Assembly: GCA_901472505.1 (NCBI GenBank)
Contig: LR590468.1
Location: forward strand, 1,178,001-1,242,000
From: Proteus vulgaris
GTDB lineage: Bacteria > Pseudomonadota > Gammaproteobacteria > Enterobacterales > Enterobacteriaceae
Length of the DNA stretch: 64,000 nt
Reading direction: 5' to 3'
Shown here: in pieces, positions 55,897-64,000 of the stretch
Numbering within the stretch: position 1 is the first letter of the stretch
Layout: every line of letters begins with the position of its first letter
Notes under the pieces: generated by a model
Databases searched by the model: none
The model's input: the letters and a program-made list of their open reading frames with translations, nothing else
What the model was told of the DNA's origin: nothing
Made by a program: the position numbers and the translations under genes

Positions 55897-57426
55897 TTAA
55901 ATAGATATACTTTTTATCATATCTGATTTTGCTTTATTACTAATCGATGAGCTTGTACTCATATTTTTTAAAATTTCAGTTATCGTATCAACATTCTCAT
56001 GATAACTTTCCATTATCTTATCCATTAATTTTTGGATAAGGTTTAATATAGCTTCCAGTTTTTTACTGTCAGCCATAGATTGCAAAATCTTAGCTGAAAT
56101 AACACTACTATAAATATTTACGGCATTAGTTGCAGTTGAGTTTACTAATTTAGAAGCGACCACACTTCTATTCAACATCACACTTGCTTTTTTTGAAATA
56201 TCTTTAGCAAGTAATTTATTAATTTTCTCCATTGCTTCTTCAAAAACTTGCACAATGATTTCTTTAATCATTTTGCCCATCATTGCTTCAAGAGCATCAT
56301 GTAATACACGTTTTAATGTATCTCTTATTTGTTGATTGACAATTTTATTTGCAACGTTAGTTAGACCTTTTACTGCAGGCCCAATTATAAAACTCAATGC
56401 AATCGCACCAACAAATAGAATGGCCGTAATTAAAATTTTAAGGGCCATTTTTAATTTATCTTGCATTGCATTTTTCATTTCTTCAATAATCTTCTTATCG
56501 ATACCTAATCCTTTTAATCCATCAAGTGTGCTATTAATCACATCTGTGAGAAAACCGACTATTTTATCGATAGCCGTCATAATAGCATCAGAGATAGGTT
56601 GCATAATTTCATCCATAAACGATTTATCATGTATCGCTTGATAGACTTCATCAGCCACAGTTAATGCAATATCGGCAACAAATAAGGTAACCGCTACAGC
56701 CATTAGTGCCATTGATGCACCTGCGGTAAAAATAGATGCAATCCCCGCAACTAAGGCTAATAACCCACCTAATATTTTTAAGCCAATACCAGCCCAAAAC
56801 TGAATTTCTTCTTGTTTTTTTATTTGAGCTTTTTGTTCCTCAATTTTTTCTTTAAGTGATTTTTCTGTCACTTCTCGCATTTCATCAAATAATTTCTGTT
56901 CACTTTCAGAGCGTTGTAACATTACTTTTAATGTAAGTTCTCGAGTTTTAGCCAATAAAAATGTTAATAACGCCATTCCAGATAATGAGTCAGACATGAT
57001 TTCAAGCTCTAATGAACTTTGAGAAATCGTCAATGTTCTATATGTTTCTTTTATCTGTTCTAATTGTTTTTTTATTGACTCATTTTCTTTTTTATTTATT
57101 AATGCCTTTAACTCATCTTTATGTGATGTAATTTTCTCTTCATTTACAGAGACACAAGGCATATATTTAAATACATTATCAAAGAAACTTGATAGTTTTT
57201 CATATAAGCTATCTATTTCATCCAAAGATAATTTAGAAATATCATCAGGCAAAGTTAAAAATGGAAATGTTTTTTCAAGTAACTTTTCCATATCACCTTT
57301 AGATTTAATCTTTCCTGAAAGTAACTCATTGATTAATGAGCTAGGAATAGTATTGTTTTTTAAGAAGCTTATAACTTCACCTGCTGTTTGGAATTTATTG
57401 GATTTTATTTGATTATAAACTTCCAT
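55897..57426 (-). CDS. ipaB: IpaB/SipB-type translocator, main piece
   Basis: Pore-forming translocon protein. This 509-codon piece carries the long coiled coil (about 100-210) and two hydrophobic regions (IGLKILGGLLALVAGIASIF with the following 20 residues, about 213-255; and LKILITAILFVGAIALSFIIG, about 330-350), as in IpaB/SipB. The reading frame stays open upstream of the listed ATG back to about 57690 (AYVDYW, DKLDYYIDKLNKLSKG), where it would join the 5' piece. The whole corrected protein is near 739 residues, longer than IpaB (about 580). Confidence 0.8.
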   Translation of the reverse strand: MEVYNQIKSNKFQTAGEVISFLKNNTIPSSLINELLSGKIKSKGDMEKLLEKTFPFLTLPDDISKLSLDEIDSLYEKLSSFFDNVFKYMPCVSVNEEKITSHKDELKALINKKENESIKKQLEQIKETYRTLTISQSSLELEIMSDSLSGMALLTFLLAKTRELTLKVMLQRSESEQKLFDEMREVTEKSLKEKIEEQKAQIKKQEEIQFWAGIGLKILGGLLALVAGIASIFTAGASMALMAVAVTLFVADIALTVADEVYQAIHDKSFMDEIMQPISDAIMTAIDKIVGFLTDVINSTLDGLKGLGIDKKIIEEMKNAMQDKLKMALKILITAILFVGAIALSFIIGPAVKGLTNVANKIVNQQIRDTLKRVLHDALEAMMGKMIKEIIVQVFEEAMEKINKLLAKDISKKASVMLNRSVVASKLVNSTATNAVNIYSSVISAKILQSMADSKKLEAILNLIQKLMDKIMESYHENVDTITEILKNMSTSSSISNKAKSDMIKSISI

Positions 57427-57671
57427 CCAATAATCAACATAAGCCTCTTTATTATTTTTTATTTCATCTAATACAGGTTTAATTTGATCTTTTAATCCAT
57501 CAATACCTTTAGATAATTTATTTAGCTTATCTATATAATAATCAAGTTTATCTGGCTCTTTAATATTTTCTAATACATTTTGATGAATAACATTCTGATA
57601 AGATAATTGTAAAAATAAAAAATCATAATCTTTATTTGATTTCTTATTTTTCGGTAAGGTAGGATTTGAAG

Positions 57672-58112
57672 TTACTGATGATAATTTTTTTCTTGAGATA
57701 TATTCGTTTTATCAGTGTCTGTTGGATCATAAAGATGCTTTTCATTAGCAAGAATATTTGATTTTTTATCTTCATTATGAGTGTTACTTAATATCATTTC
57801 TCCTAATTCGAATTTATTATTATCGATAAAATTACGGTTCTTTTTTGTATTTTGTTGAGAAAAAGCATTTATCTTATACTGTGCATCATCTTTAATATTA
57901 ATTCTTTGGCTATTCTTTTTTTGTTCTAGAGGTACACGAAGGGAAGGAGCCGTAAAATTATTTTCTTTCTCTTTAAGTTGTGATGCTACAATCTGCTCAC
58001 TTGCAGAATTAATCCTTTGTGCTTGCTGTACTGTATCTTGAGTAACCTTATCTACCTCTTTAGAAACTAAAGGTGTGGATAGTGTTGTGCTTTCATTATT
58101 AACCTTAATCAT
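57672..58112 (-). CDS. ipaB: IpaB/SipB-type translocator, N-terminal piece
   Basis: A 146-codon piece with a low-complexity, polar N-terminus typical of type III secreted proteins, starting MIKVNNESTTLSTPLV. It ends out of frame (QEKNYHQ) at an A7 run (57685-57691). One extra A gives QEKKLSSVTSNPTLPKNKKS and continues straight into the main piece. Its start overlaps the sicA chaperone stop by 8 bp. The A7 tract is a possible transcriptional slippage site. Confidence 0.72.
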   Translation of the reverse strand: MIKVNNESTTLSTPLVSKEVDKVTQDTVQQAQRINSASEQIVASQLKEKENNFTAPSLRVPLEQKKNSQRINIKDDAQYKINAFSQQNTKKNRNFIDNNKFELGEMILSNTHNEDKKSNILANEKHLYDPTDTDKTNISQEKNYHQ

Positions 58113-58620
58113 ACTGTGCTTCCTTCTCTGTATTTAAAACAACAAGAGGAATATCTTTTAATGACTCTAAATAAACATCAGCTCTCTCTTTCATTGATTG
58201 ATCTTTAATATTTTTTGAAACTTGATCAAAACAATATTTTGCTTTCTCTTTATCTCCTAATGATAAATTACATTGGCCAGCATAAAATACAGGGCGATAA
58301 TCATTTTTTGCATTTAAATAAGCTAAGGCATAAAGATCAATGGCTACTTGATACTGTTTTTTCAATTGTTTAACAGCAGCGAGTCCCATAATATAATCAA
58401 CATTATAAAAATCATAAAGACATAAAAATTTGAAAATAGCTTCTGCTTCATCCAGTTTTCCTTTCTGGTAAAAGTCATACGCAAATGAATAAATCCCTTC
58501 CATAAATCCTTCTGGGATAGCGCCTTCATCCTTAAGTGATGCCCCATTTTGAACAATAGAAACAATATAGTTTGCTAATTGATCAAGCTCTTTTTCTGAC
58601 ATTTTTTCATATACTGACAT
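58105..58620 (-). CDS. sicA: Type III chaperone SicA/IpgC (TPR class II)
   Basis: Class II chaperone for the two pore-forming translocators, 171 residues. Tetratricopeptide-like helices run through about 35-140 (YSFAYDFYQKGKLDEAEAIFKFLCLYD and ALAYLNAKNDYRPVFYAGQCNLSLGDKEKAKYCFD, quoted in part). In Salmonella the homologue also acts as a co-activator with InvF. First gene of the translocator block; 140 bp separates it from spaS, so a separate promoter is likely. The frame is intact. Confidence 0.9.
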   Translation of the reverse strand: MSVYEKMSEKELDQLANYIVSIVQNGASLKDEGAIPEGFMEGIYSFAYDFYQKGKLDEAEAIFKFLCLYDFYNVDYIMGLAAVKQLKKQYQVAIDLYALAYLNAKNDYRPVFYAGQCNLSLGDKEKAKYCFDQVSKNIKDQSMKERADVYLESLKDIPLVVLNTEKEAQYD

Positions 58621-58760
58621 GATGTTAATCCTTTCATCTATGATGAATAATTAATAATGAAATTCTAAGTGAATAATTAATTAATTACTTTAATAAAACA
58701 CACGCCTATATTTACAAATATAAATACATTATTTTTATAATTAAAATAAATTAGGTGAAT

Positions 58761-59825
58761 TTATTGATTATTTATATAATCCATTTCTTCTCTCAATAAA
58801 CCTTCAATCTCTATTCTCTTAAGCCAGATAAGAATATCCATAACATCCAATAAATCTTGATCTATCATAACTTCGAACAAATGATATTTATGATAAATTT
58901 TTCTCGCCAATTTAGGATAGCGAATAACAGGAGTTCCAACTTTTTTAGCATAAGCTTTCACAGCGAGTGCTTTATCATTAATACATCTCAGTGATACTAA
59001 CGGCATAATCCCATTATCAGGATCAAAATAAATACCAACAGCCACATGAGTTGGATTCACAATGACAGCAGATGAATCGCGGATCACCTTTTTCATTGGC
59101 TCATCAAGTAATTCTTGATGAAGTTGTCGACGTGTTGATTTTATTTCAGGATCACCCTCCATATTCTTATTTTCTTGTTTAACTTCATGTTTTTCCATCA
59201 TCATATCTTTCATAAAGAGGAAGAAATCAGCAATAATATTTAAAATAAGAATAGGTATTGAAAGAATAAAAAATATAAATATAAAACTAATAACCAGAGA
59301 ACACCATTTATCAATAACAACATTTAAACTAGAACGATATAATATAAATATTTCTTCACCGTGTAAAATAATAAAAACATAACAAGTAACTAAAAATATA
59401 ATTATAAATAATAATGTCTTTAAAAGATCTTTAATTGTTCTTATGCTAAATATTTTTTTAAAGCCAGAGATTGGATTAATATGGTTAAGGTCAATTTTAA
59501 TTGCTTCAGTAGCAAGTTTAAATCGAGAGCTAAATAAAGATGGAATTGCACCAGATAAAAAGGTGACTAAAAGTATTGGTAAAACAATATCAAAGAATAA
59601 TGTTGATATAACATCGATATAACTTTTTAAAGTAATATTTGTTGGATGAAGTAAAATAGATTGATAAAAAAGACTAAATTCATCTAAATCGACTTGATGA
59701 AATAAATACATAACACCAATAAGATAAACAAGCCCTGATGTTAATTCTTTACTCTTAAAGCTTTGTCCTTTTTTCGCTGAATCATCGAGCTTCTTCTTCG
59801 TCGGTTTTTCTGTTTTTTCAGCCAT
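58761..59825 (-). CDS. spaS: Type III export switch protein SpaS (YscU/FlhB family)
   Basis: Inner-membrane export-apparatus protein that switches substrate class, 354 residues. Four hydrophobic segments lie between about 28 and 205. The autocleavage motif is N257-P258-T259-H260 (VIVNPTHVAVGI), with cleavage expected between N and P. The N-terminal EKTEKPTKKKLDDSAKKG is the family start. Its ATG overlaps the spaR stop by 8 bp. Confidence 0.93.
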   Translation of the reverse strand: MAEKTEKPTKKKLDDSAKKGQSFKSKELTSGLVYLIGVMYLFHQVDLDEFSLFYQSILLHPTNITLKSYIDVISTLFFDIVLPILLVTFLSGAIPSLFSSRFKLATEAIKIDLNHINPISGFKKIFSIRTIKDLLKTLLFIIIFLVTCYVFIILHGEEIFILYRSSLNVVIDKWCSLVISFIFIFFILSIPILILNIIADFFLFMKDMMMEKHEVKQENKNMEGDPEIKSTRRQLHQELLDEPMKKVIRDSSAVIVNPTHVAVGIYFDPDNGIMPLVSLRCINDKALAVKAYAKKVGTPVIRYPKLARKIYHKYHLFEVMIDQDLLDVMDILIWLKRIEIEGLLREEMDYINNQ

Positions 59826-60555
59826 GATAAATACTCATAAAAATCGAATAAAAGTATCTATTATCAAAAAACGAATAAAGTTCTGAGGTCATCGCAGAGG
59901 CGAAGAAAAGGAGTAATGACATAAATGCAATAATCCCTTTTATACACAATGACAGAGAAAATGCATTTAATTGGGGACAAAAAAGTGAATAAACGCCTAA
60001 CGCAACTTCACTTAAAAACATAATAATCAAAACGGGAGAAACTAAAACAATCGCAGTGCGGATCATTGAATTAAGCCAATGACCAACAAATGAGTAACCA
60101 ATTTCTTTATTAAAATAACCGATAGGAAATACATCATAGCTATCTTTTATCGTCGTCATTAGTTGGGTCAAACCACCTGTTGATAAAAAATAAGCCACAC
60201 AAAATAACCCAGTTAATGACGCGAATTCCGAAGACTCAATCCCGGTGGTTGGGTTAATTGTATCACCAATACTAGCCCCTCGTTGATTATCAACAAATTC
60301 ACCAAAAGCGGAAGCAATCCAAAAAGGAGTTGCAAAAATTAATCCAATAAAAATACCAACAACTAATTCACTTAAAAGTACGACTTCCCATTCATCTCTT
60401 ATTTCATCAATAATAATGATACTTGGTCTTATTCCCATGGCAATATAAAATATAATGATATATTTTAATAGTTGGCTATTCAGTACTCGACTATTTAAAA
60501 AAGGAACAAAAAGAAAAAATAGGGAATAATCTTGCAACAAGTAGAAAAAGATCAA
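59818..60555 (-). CDS. spaR: Type III export apparatus protein SpaR (YscT family)
   Basis: Polytopic core export-gate protein. The open frame has 245 codons from a TTG, with family blocks FVPFLNSRVLNS, FVDNQRGASIGDTINPTTGIESSE (about 85-108) and SEVALGVYSLFCPQLNAFSLSL. The natural start is probably an ATG at 60593, 5 bp after the spaQ stop, reading MLITFRVYTSLFS. One added T near 60555-60557 would give LFSLIFFYLLQDYSLFF and restore about 258 residues. As read, a TGA interrupts it. Confidence 0.85.
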   Translation of the reverse strand: MIFFYLLQDYSLFFLFVPFLNSRVLNSQLLKYIIIFYIAMGIRPSIIIIDEIRDEWEVVLLSELVVGIFIGLIFATPFWIASAFGEFVDNQRGASIGDTINPTTGIESSEFASLTGLFCVAYFLSTGGLTQLMTTIKDSYDVFPIGYFNKEIGYSFVGHWLNSMIRTAIVLVSPVLIIMFLSEVALGVYSLFCPQLNAFSLSLCIKGIIAFMSLLLFFASAMTSELYSFFDNRYFYSIFMSIYHG

Positions 60556-60598
60556 CTAAATAAACTTGTATATACCCTAAAAGTAATTAACATTGTAT

Positions 60599-60853
60599 TT
60601 ATCCCGCTAATCCTAGCGTCATCATCTCTTTTGCATACACTAATATTTTATCTCCCATCCATCCCATCGTAACGAGTAAACAGACAAAAACCCCAACAAG
60701 CTTTACGCCAAAAGGTAATGTTTGTTCTTGTACTTGGGTAATGGTTTGTAAAAGCCCAATTGCCAATCCGATAAATGTTGCTATGGCAATAGGTGCTGCA
60801 GAAAGCAATATCACTAAATAAACGGCTTTATTTGCCGCATAAACCATATCCAT
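60599..60853 (-). CDS. spaQ: Type III export apparatus protein SpaQ (YscS family)
   Basis: Small export-gate protein of 84 residues with two transmembrane hairpin helices (about 10-30 and 53-72) and the conserved GLLQTITQVQEQTLPFGVKL loop. Its ATG overlaps the spaP stop by one base. It forms the SpaPQR gate complex. Confidence 0.93.
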   Translation of the reverse strand: MDMVYAANKAVYLVILLSAAPIAIATFIGLAIGLLQTITQVQEQTLPFGVKLVGVFVCLLVTMGWMGDKILVYAKEMMTLGLAG

Positions 60854-61512
60854 TACCTTACCGCCATAAGATCAAGATATTGATTAATTAATCCTTTAGC
60901 TAATAGAGTCCAACCATCCATAGCAATAAATAGAATTAATTTTAAAGGTACTGATAATGTAATTGGGCTCATCATTATCATTCCTAAAGCTAATAAAATA
61001 CAAGAGACAACTAAATCAATAACAATAAAAGGCAAATAAAGATAGAAACCAATAATAAAAGCCGATTTTATTTCACTTAATGCGTATGCAGGGAGCAGCG
61101 CTAACAAAGAGTTCTCTATATTTTCTTTATCACCAGAACTATCAGGTCGATTACCTTGTGCTTGTTCAAAAAAATCTAACAGCTCTGGTTCAGAATATTT
61201 GTATAAATATCGTTTATATTCTCCTAATGCATCATCAGAAAATCGTTCAAATGAATCAGGAGAAGTTACATCAATTGGGTTTTCAATAAGATATTGATAA
61301 GTATTTTTTGCTATTGGTGTCATCACGAATAAAGCCATCATTAATGCGATAGCATTAAGTACCATATTTGAAGGAACTTGCTGAACGCCTAAAGCATTAC
61401 GAGTCATCACCAGCACAATAGAAAATTTTAAATAGCACGTTCCTGCTGCAATAATGAATGGCGCTAATGTTGCTAATGCTAATGTTAAAATCAGTGTTGT
61501 TGAACTTTCCAT
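60853..61512 (-). CDS. spaP: Type III export apparatus protein SpaP (YscR family)
   Basis: Export-gate protein of 219 residues. Conserved features: N-terminal hydrophobic helix, FSIVLVMTRNALGVQQVPSNMVLNAIALMM (quoted from about 30), a variable periplasmic loop (about 85-135), then ALLPAYALSEIKSAFIIGFYLYLPF and the closing helices with MMSPITLSVPLKLILF. The frame is intact and lies between spaO and spaQ. Confidence 0.94.
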   Translation of the reverse strand: MESSTTLILTLALATLAPFIIAAGTCYLKFSIVLVMTRNALGVQQVPSNMVLNAIALMMALFVMTPIAKNTYQYLIENPIDVTSPDSFERFSDDALGEYKRYLYKYSEPELLDFFEQAQGNRPDSSGDKENIENSLLALLPAYALSEIKSAFIIGFYLYLPFIVIDLVVSCILLALGMIMMSPITLSVPLKLILFIAMDGWTLLAKGLINQYLDLMAVR

Positions 61513-61516
61513 ATAT

Positions 61517-62428
61517 TTAATCTTGCTGTAAATAAGAGCGTTGAATTTCTACAGCGAATCGCTCATCTATTTTTATTAATTCGCCTTGAGCTATAGCAAC
61601 ACCATTAGCAATTAATGTAATATGCCGAGAAGTATTATCCGGTAAGATAATTTTTTGTCCCGGAGCCAATTCTTCAATTTCCTCAATTGGCAGTATCTTA
61701 CTTGAGAGTAAAAAAGAAACCGTAACGGGAATTGCTTTAATCGACCTCAACTCGATATTTTCTTGTAATGCTATACCTGTATTTTTTGTTGGCTCTTCTT
61801 TCTTTATTTCATCAGTAAGTAATTTTTCATCTAAAACCACGGCATTTTCTCCTTCTTGCCACTGATAGCACATCCATTTCTTTTCCCCAATAACGAGTGA
61901 GAAATCTATACTATCAATCAGTACTATATCGCCCAAAGAGAGCGTTTTTAACAATGAAAATGACATTTCACTATTGCCAAGTTGAAATTGAGCAATAGCA
62001 GTAATTTTATTTTTTGAGGATAATGTCCAGTCATAATATTTCTCAAAAGAACAAATAAATATGTCACCAATATCAGTATTAATAACTGGATAATCAGTTC
62101 TTTCTTGTTCGCCTAAACAGATATTATCTGCCGTTAATGACATCGGCTCTTTCGAAAAAGGAAACAATATTTGTGAACACTTCTGTGAAAAAAGAGCATG
62201 GAGGTAATAGTCAGGAACAACCTCCCAGTCTATTTTTTTTTCAGGATAAATTTTATCCATAATCTCGTTAACCGCGACAAGCCCGGTAAATGAACCTAAT
62301 GTATTTTTACCTTTTATCTTAAAATAATGAGCCGAAGAGATCGGATAATACGATTGATATAAAGAAGATAAAATTTCCATTGAATAGCTATCTTTATTAT
62401 CATTAAAATTATGTTTAGATCCTAACAT
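61517..62428 (-). CDS. spaO: Type III sorting platform protein SpaO (YscQ/FliN family)
   Basis: Cytoplasmic sorting-platform (C-ring-like) protein of 303 residues. The C-terminal SpoA domain is evident (about 225-300: IKAIPVTVSFLLSSKILPIEEIEELAPGQ, quoted in part, and GVAIAQGELIKIDERFAVEI). The N-terminal half is divergent, as is usual. It lies between spaN and spaP with short gaps. An internal start yielding a short SpaO form is known in Salmonella; I could not define one here. Confidence 0.88.
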   Translation of the reverse strand: MLGSKHNFNDNKDSYSMEILSSLYQSYYPISSAHYFKIKGKNTLGSFTGLVAVNEIMDKIYPEKKIDWEVVPDYYLHALFSQKCSQILFPFSKEPMSLTADNICLGEQERTDYPVINTDIGDIFICSFEKYYDWTLSSKNKITAIAQFQLGNSEMSFSLLKTLSLGDIVLIDSIDFSLVIGEKKWMCYQWQEGENAVVLDEKLLTDEIKKEEPTKNTGIALQENIELRSIKAIPVTVSFLLSSKILPIEEIEELAPGQKIILPDNTSRHITLIANGVAIAQGELIKIDERFAVEIQRSYLQQD

Positions 62429-62430
62429 TA

Positions 62431-63696
62431 TTATTTTTCATCTTTATTATTATCAGTAGAAGGATCTACCTCATTAATACGCCAATGATGATTATCATTT
62501 TCTAATGAAAGAGATAGTCGTCCTTGATATTGATTAAAATTCTCTAAAGAAGATTGATAAACTCGTCCAGTAGAAGCAATCAGTTGTATCTTTCTATCTG
62601 TATCAAAATTTATTTTCATTTGATGCAGTTCATTACCCCATTTTTTAAAAACATAAGTTATGCTAGGTGGCTGAGATATCATTGATACTTTTTTATGAAG
62701 AAGACTAAAAACAGGTATATCAAGTAACTTTTTATTAAATAGTGCTCCTGATATCATTTGTTGATATTCAGGCTTTATGCTATTAAATATCGATACATCA
62801 TTGACATTTTCTTTTATTTTTTCTTTATGTAAATCACCTATATTTAAATTTTCACTCTCAAATTCGAAAGAAAGCTCTTTTTTATCTACACTTCTATTCT
62901 CTAAAAATCGTCCTTTAGTAAGGGAATAATTGTTTTCAATCACAAGACTATCTGAAATTAACTTACCTTCCTCAGATTTCAATGGCAGTTTGATTTTATC
63001 AATACCCTCTTTTTGTTCATTGATAGCAGGTTTATTTTCTTTATGATTTTTATTACTTTTGATTAGTTTATTAAGATAGTGTTTTTTTTCTAATTTTCCT
63101 GGTTTTTTATTATCGTATTCATGTTTAGTTAAAAGACTCAACTTGTTGTTAATTAATTGATTTTCTTTTTTAACCTCTGAATGAGTAATAACGTTTTCCT
63201 TATTAGATTCTAAATTACTAGTGAAGCTTAAATTACTTTTAGTTTGTGAAGCATTAACAAGATTATTTTTATGACTAACATTACCAGCTAATATTTTTTG
63301 CTCTAATTTATTTTTTTTAAAATGAGAACAAACTTGTGAATATATTTTTTTTTGCGTTAACAGTAATCCTTCTATATTTAAACCGTCATTACCTTCATCT
63401 TTTTCATCTTTTTCATCTTTTTCATCTTTATCTTTTAATTTATCTATTGCTTTATCCGATTTTATTTTATTTTTTAAATCAATAAACTCTTTATGTTCAA
63501 GATTATAAAATTCATTTAATTTTTGTTTTATTTTACAGTCTTCTTCAGAAGAAGAGATACCCTTTTCAAGAGGTAAACGTGCTCCACGATCAGATAATGA
63601 TGATAATTCTTTAGAAAAAACAGCCTTATTATCGCTATTTTGCTCACTGATTAAAAATTTATTTAACTTAAGACTATCTATCTTTATCGACATCAT
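62431..63696 (-). CDS. spaN: Needle-length regulator SpaN/InvJ-like
   Basis: Type III needle-length control (molecular ruler) protein, called from its place between spaM and spaO and its form: long, polar, lysine-rich and mostly disordered, with a folded C-terminal part (residues about 320-421, including MKINFDTDRKIQLIASTGRVYQSS) like FliK/InvJ. From the ATG at 63696, with AGGAG 10 bp upstream, it has 421 residues. ATG 63720 is earlier but lacks a site. A four-copy 9-bp repeat encodes DEK units. It overlaps spaM by 23 bp. Confidence 0.75.
   Translation of the reverse strand: MMSIKIDSLKLNKFLISEQNSDNKAVFSKELSSLSDRGARLPLEKGISSSEEDCKIKQKLNEFYNLEHKEFIDLKNKIKSDKAIDKLKDKDEKDEKDEKDEGNDGLNIEGLLLTQKKIYSQVCSHFKKNKLEQKILAGNVSHKNNLVNASQTKSNLSFTSNLESNKENVITHSEVKKENQLINNKLSLLTKHEYDNKKPGKLEKKHYLNKLIKSNKNHKENKPAINEQKEGIDKIKLPLKSEEGKLISDSLVIENNYSLTKGRFLENRSVDKKELSFEFESENLNIGDLHKEKIKENVNDVSIFNSIKPEYQQMISGALFNKKLLDIPVFSLLHKKVSMISQPPSITYVFKKWGNELHQMKINFDTDRKIQLIASTGRVYQSSLENFNQYQGRLSLSLENDNHHWRINEVDPSTDNNKDEK
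63394..63429. repeat. spaN: Four perfect 9-bp tandem repeats inside spaN
   Basis: TTCATCTTT repeated four times without a change (63394-63402, 63403-63411, 63412-63420, 63421-63429), encoding Lys-Asp-Glu units on the minus strand. The unit is a multiple of three, so copy-number change would alter ruler length and keep the frame. Confidence 0.9.
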
Positions 63697-64000
63697 ACAA
63701 CACCATCTCCTGTATTTCATTTTGTTCTAATCTTTCAATATATAACTCTTTCTCTAATGCTTTTCCTTCAAGATAACGCTTTATTTTATTTTGTTTTTTG
63801 ATTACAACTTCTCTTTCTTTTTTTAAAATCAAACTGCCTTTTTTTAGTTTTTCTAATTCATGCTCTATTTCTTTAATTTGAGTCATAGAAATATTTAGTG
63901 AAGCTAAAACAATGGCCTGTTTACGCTTTTGTTGATTTAAAGAATGAGAGGAATAAACCCCTATTTTTTCATAAGCGGGGATCTCTTTTTCTAACGCTGC
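63674..64000 (-). CDS. spaM: Type III stalk protein SpaM/InvI-like (5' part outside window)
   Basis: C-terminal 108 residues of a small coiled-coil protein, open without interruption to the right edge; codons continue upstream of the internal ATG at 63886. Heptad-like charged sequence (ALEKEIPAYEKIGVYSS, EHELEKLKKGSLILKKEREV) fits SpaM/InvI, the FliJ-like stalk of the type III ATPase. Its place directly before spaN supports this. The start is not in the window. Confidence 0.78.
   Translation of the reverse strand, partial: AALEKEIPAYEKIGVYSSHSLNQQKRKQAIVLASLNISMTQIKEIEHELEKLKKGSLILKKEREVVIKKQNKIKRYLEGKALEKELYIERLEQNEIQEMVLYDVDKDR

Noticed and set aside
56336..56641. Plus-strand 101-codon ORF within ipaB
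   Set aside because: Antisense to the hydrophobic part of ipaB, which produces long open frames by composition; no supporting start site.

Overview
The window is enterobacterial chromosome from the genus Proteus or a very close relative (Morganellaceae). The base composition is AT-rich. The cai/fix genes match the known Proteus and E. coli carnitine system gene for gene, and CaiT is close to what I remember of the P. mirabilis transporter. The type III secretion genes follow the SPI-1/Mxi-Spa order. A Tc insecticidal-toxin island, and a CaiT C-terminus that differs from P. mirabilis, suggest a species other than P. mirabilis itself (inference).

Layout. 1-4395 (minus): a YaaU-type MFS transporter cut by the left edge, then fixXCBA, the electron-transfer chain for carnitine reduction. 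4396-4995: a shared control region with four CaiF-type half-site units phased at exactly 59 bp. 4996-12565: caiTABCDE (plus) and convergent caiF, forming a complete anaerobic L-carnitine to gamma-butyrobetaine pathway. 13114-14679 (minus): a fructose-6-phosphate aldolase and a secreted AA10 chitin-type lytic polysaccharide monooxygenase. 15066-32098: a Tc island read on the minus strand as tcaA, tcaB, tcaC (TcB), a four-gene lysis cassette (holin, M15 endopeptidase, Rz and Rz1 spanins), then tccC and a small degenerate ORF. A divergent LysR regulator flanks it. This matches the Yersinia tc-PAI plan and pairs a toxin with a holin/endolysin ('type 10') release system. 32103-41263: recX, a three-gene envelope operon (beta-barrel protein, Omp85-like protein, DUF4056-like lipoprotein), a Bax-like protein, and a peptidoglycan O-acetylation set (patA, patB, ape1). 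41321-45624 (minus): a soluble CZB chemoreceptor and gntU, gntK, gntR with a strong double GntR operator. 45856-52548: an operon for a FecBCD/MolABC-like transporter, a methyltransferase and ModD, followed by a TonB-dependent receptor. Both transcription units carry a good match to the molybdate-repressor ModE box, which points to molybdenum (or Mo-chelate) acquisition rather than iron. 52652-64000 (minus): a low-GC type III secretion block (spaM, N, O, P, Q, R, S, sicA, ipaB, ipaC and two ipaD-type tip genes), running off the right edge.

A recurring theme is single-nucleotide frameshifts. I count about eleven, mostly in A/T tracts. Nearly all lie in the Tc island and the type III genes, plus ape1. 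None is seen in the cai, fix, gnt or Mo-uptake genes. This means real decay, slippage-dependent expression, or homopolymer errors concentrated in AT-rich DNA. I annotate the open pieces and state where the reading frame should rejoin.
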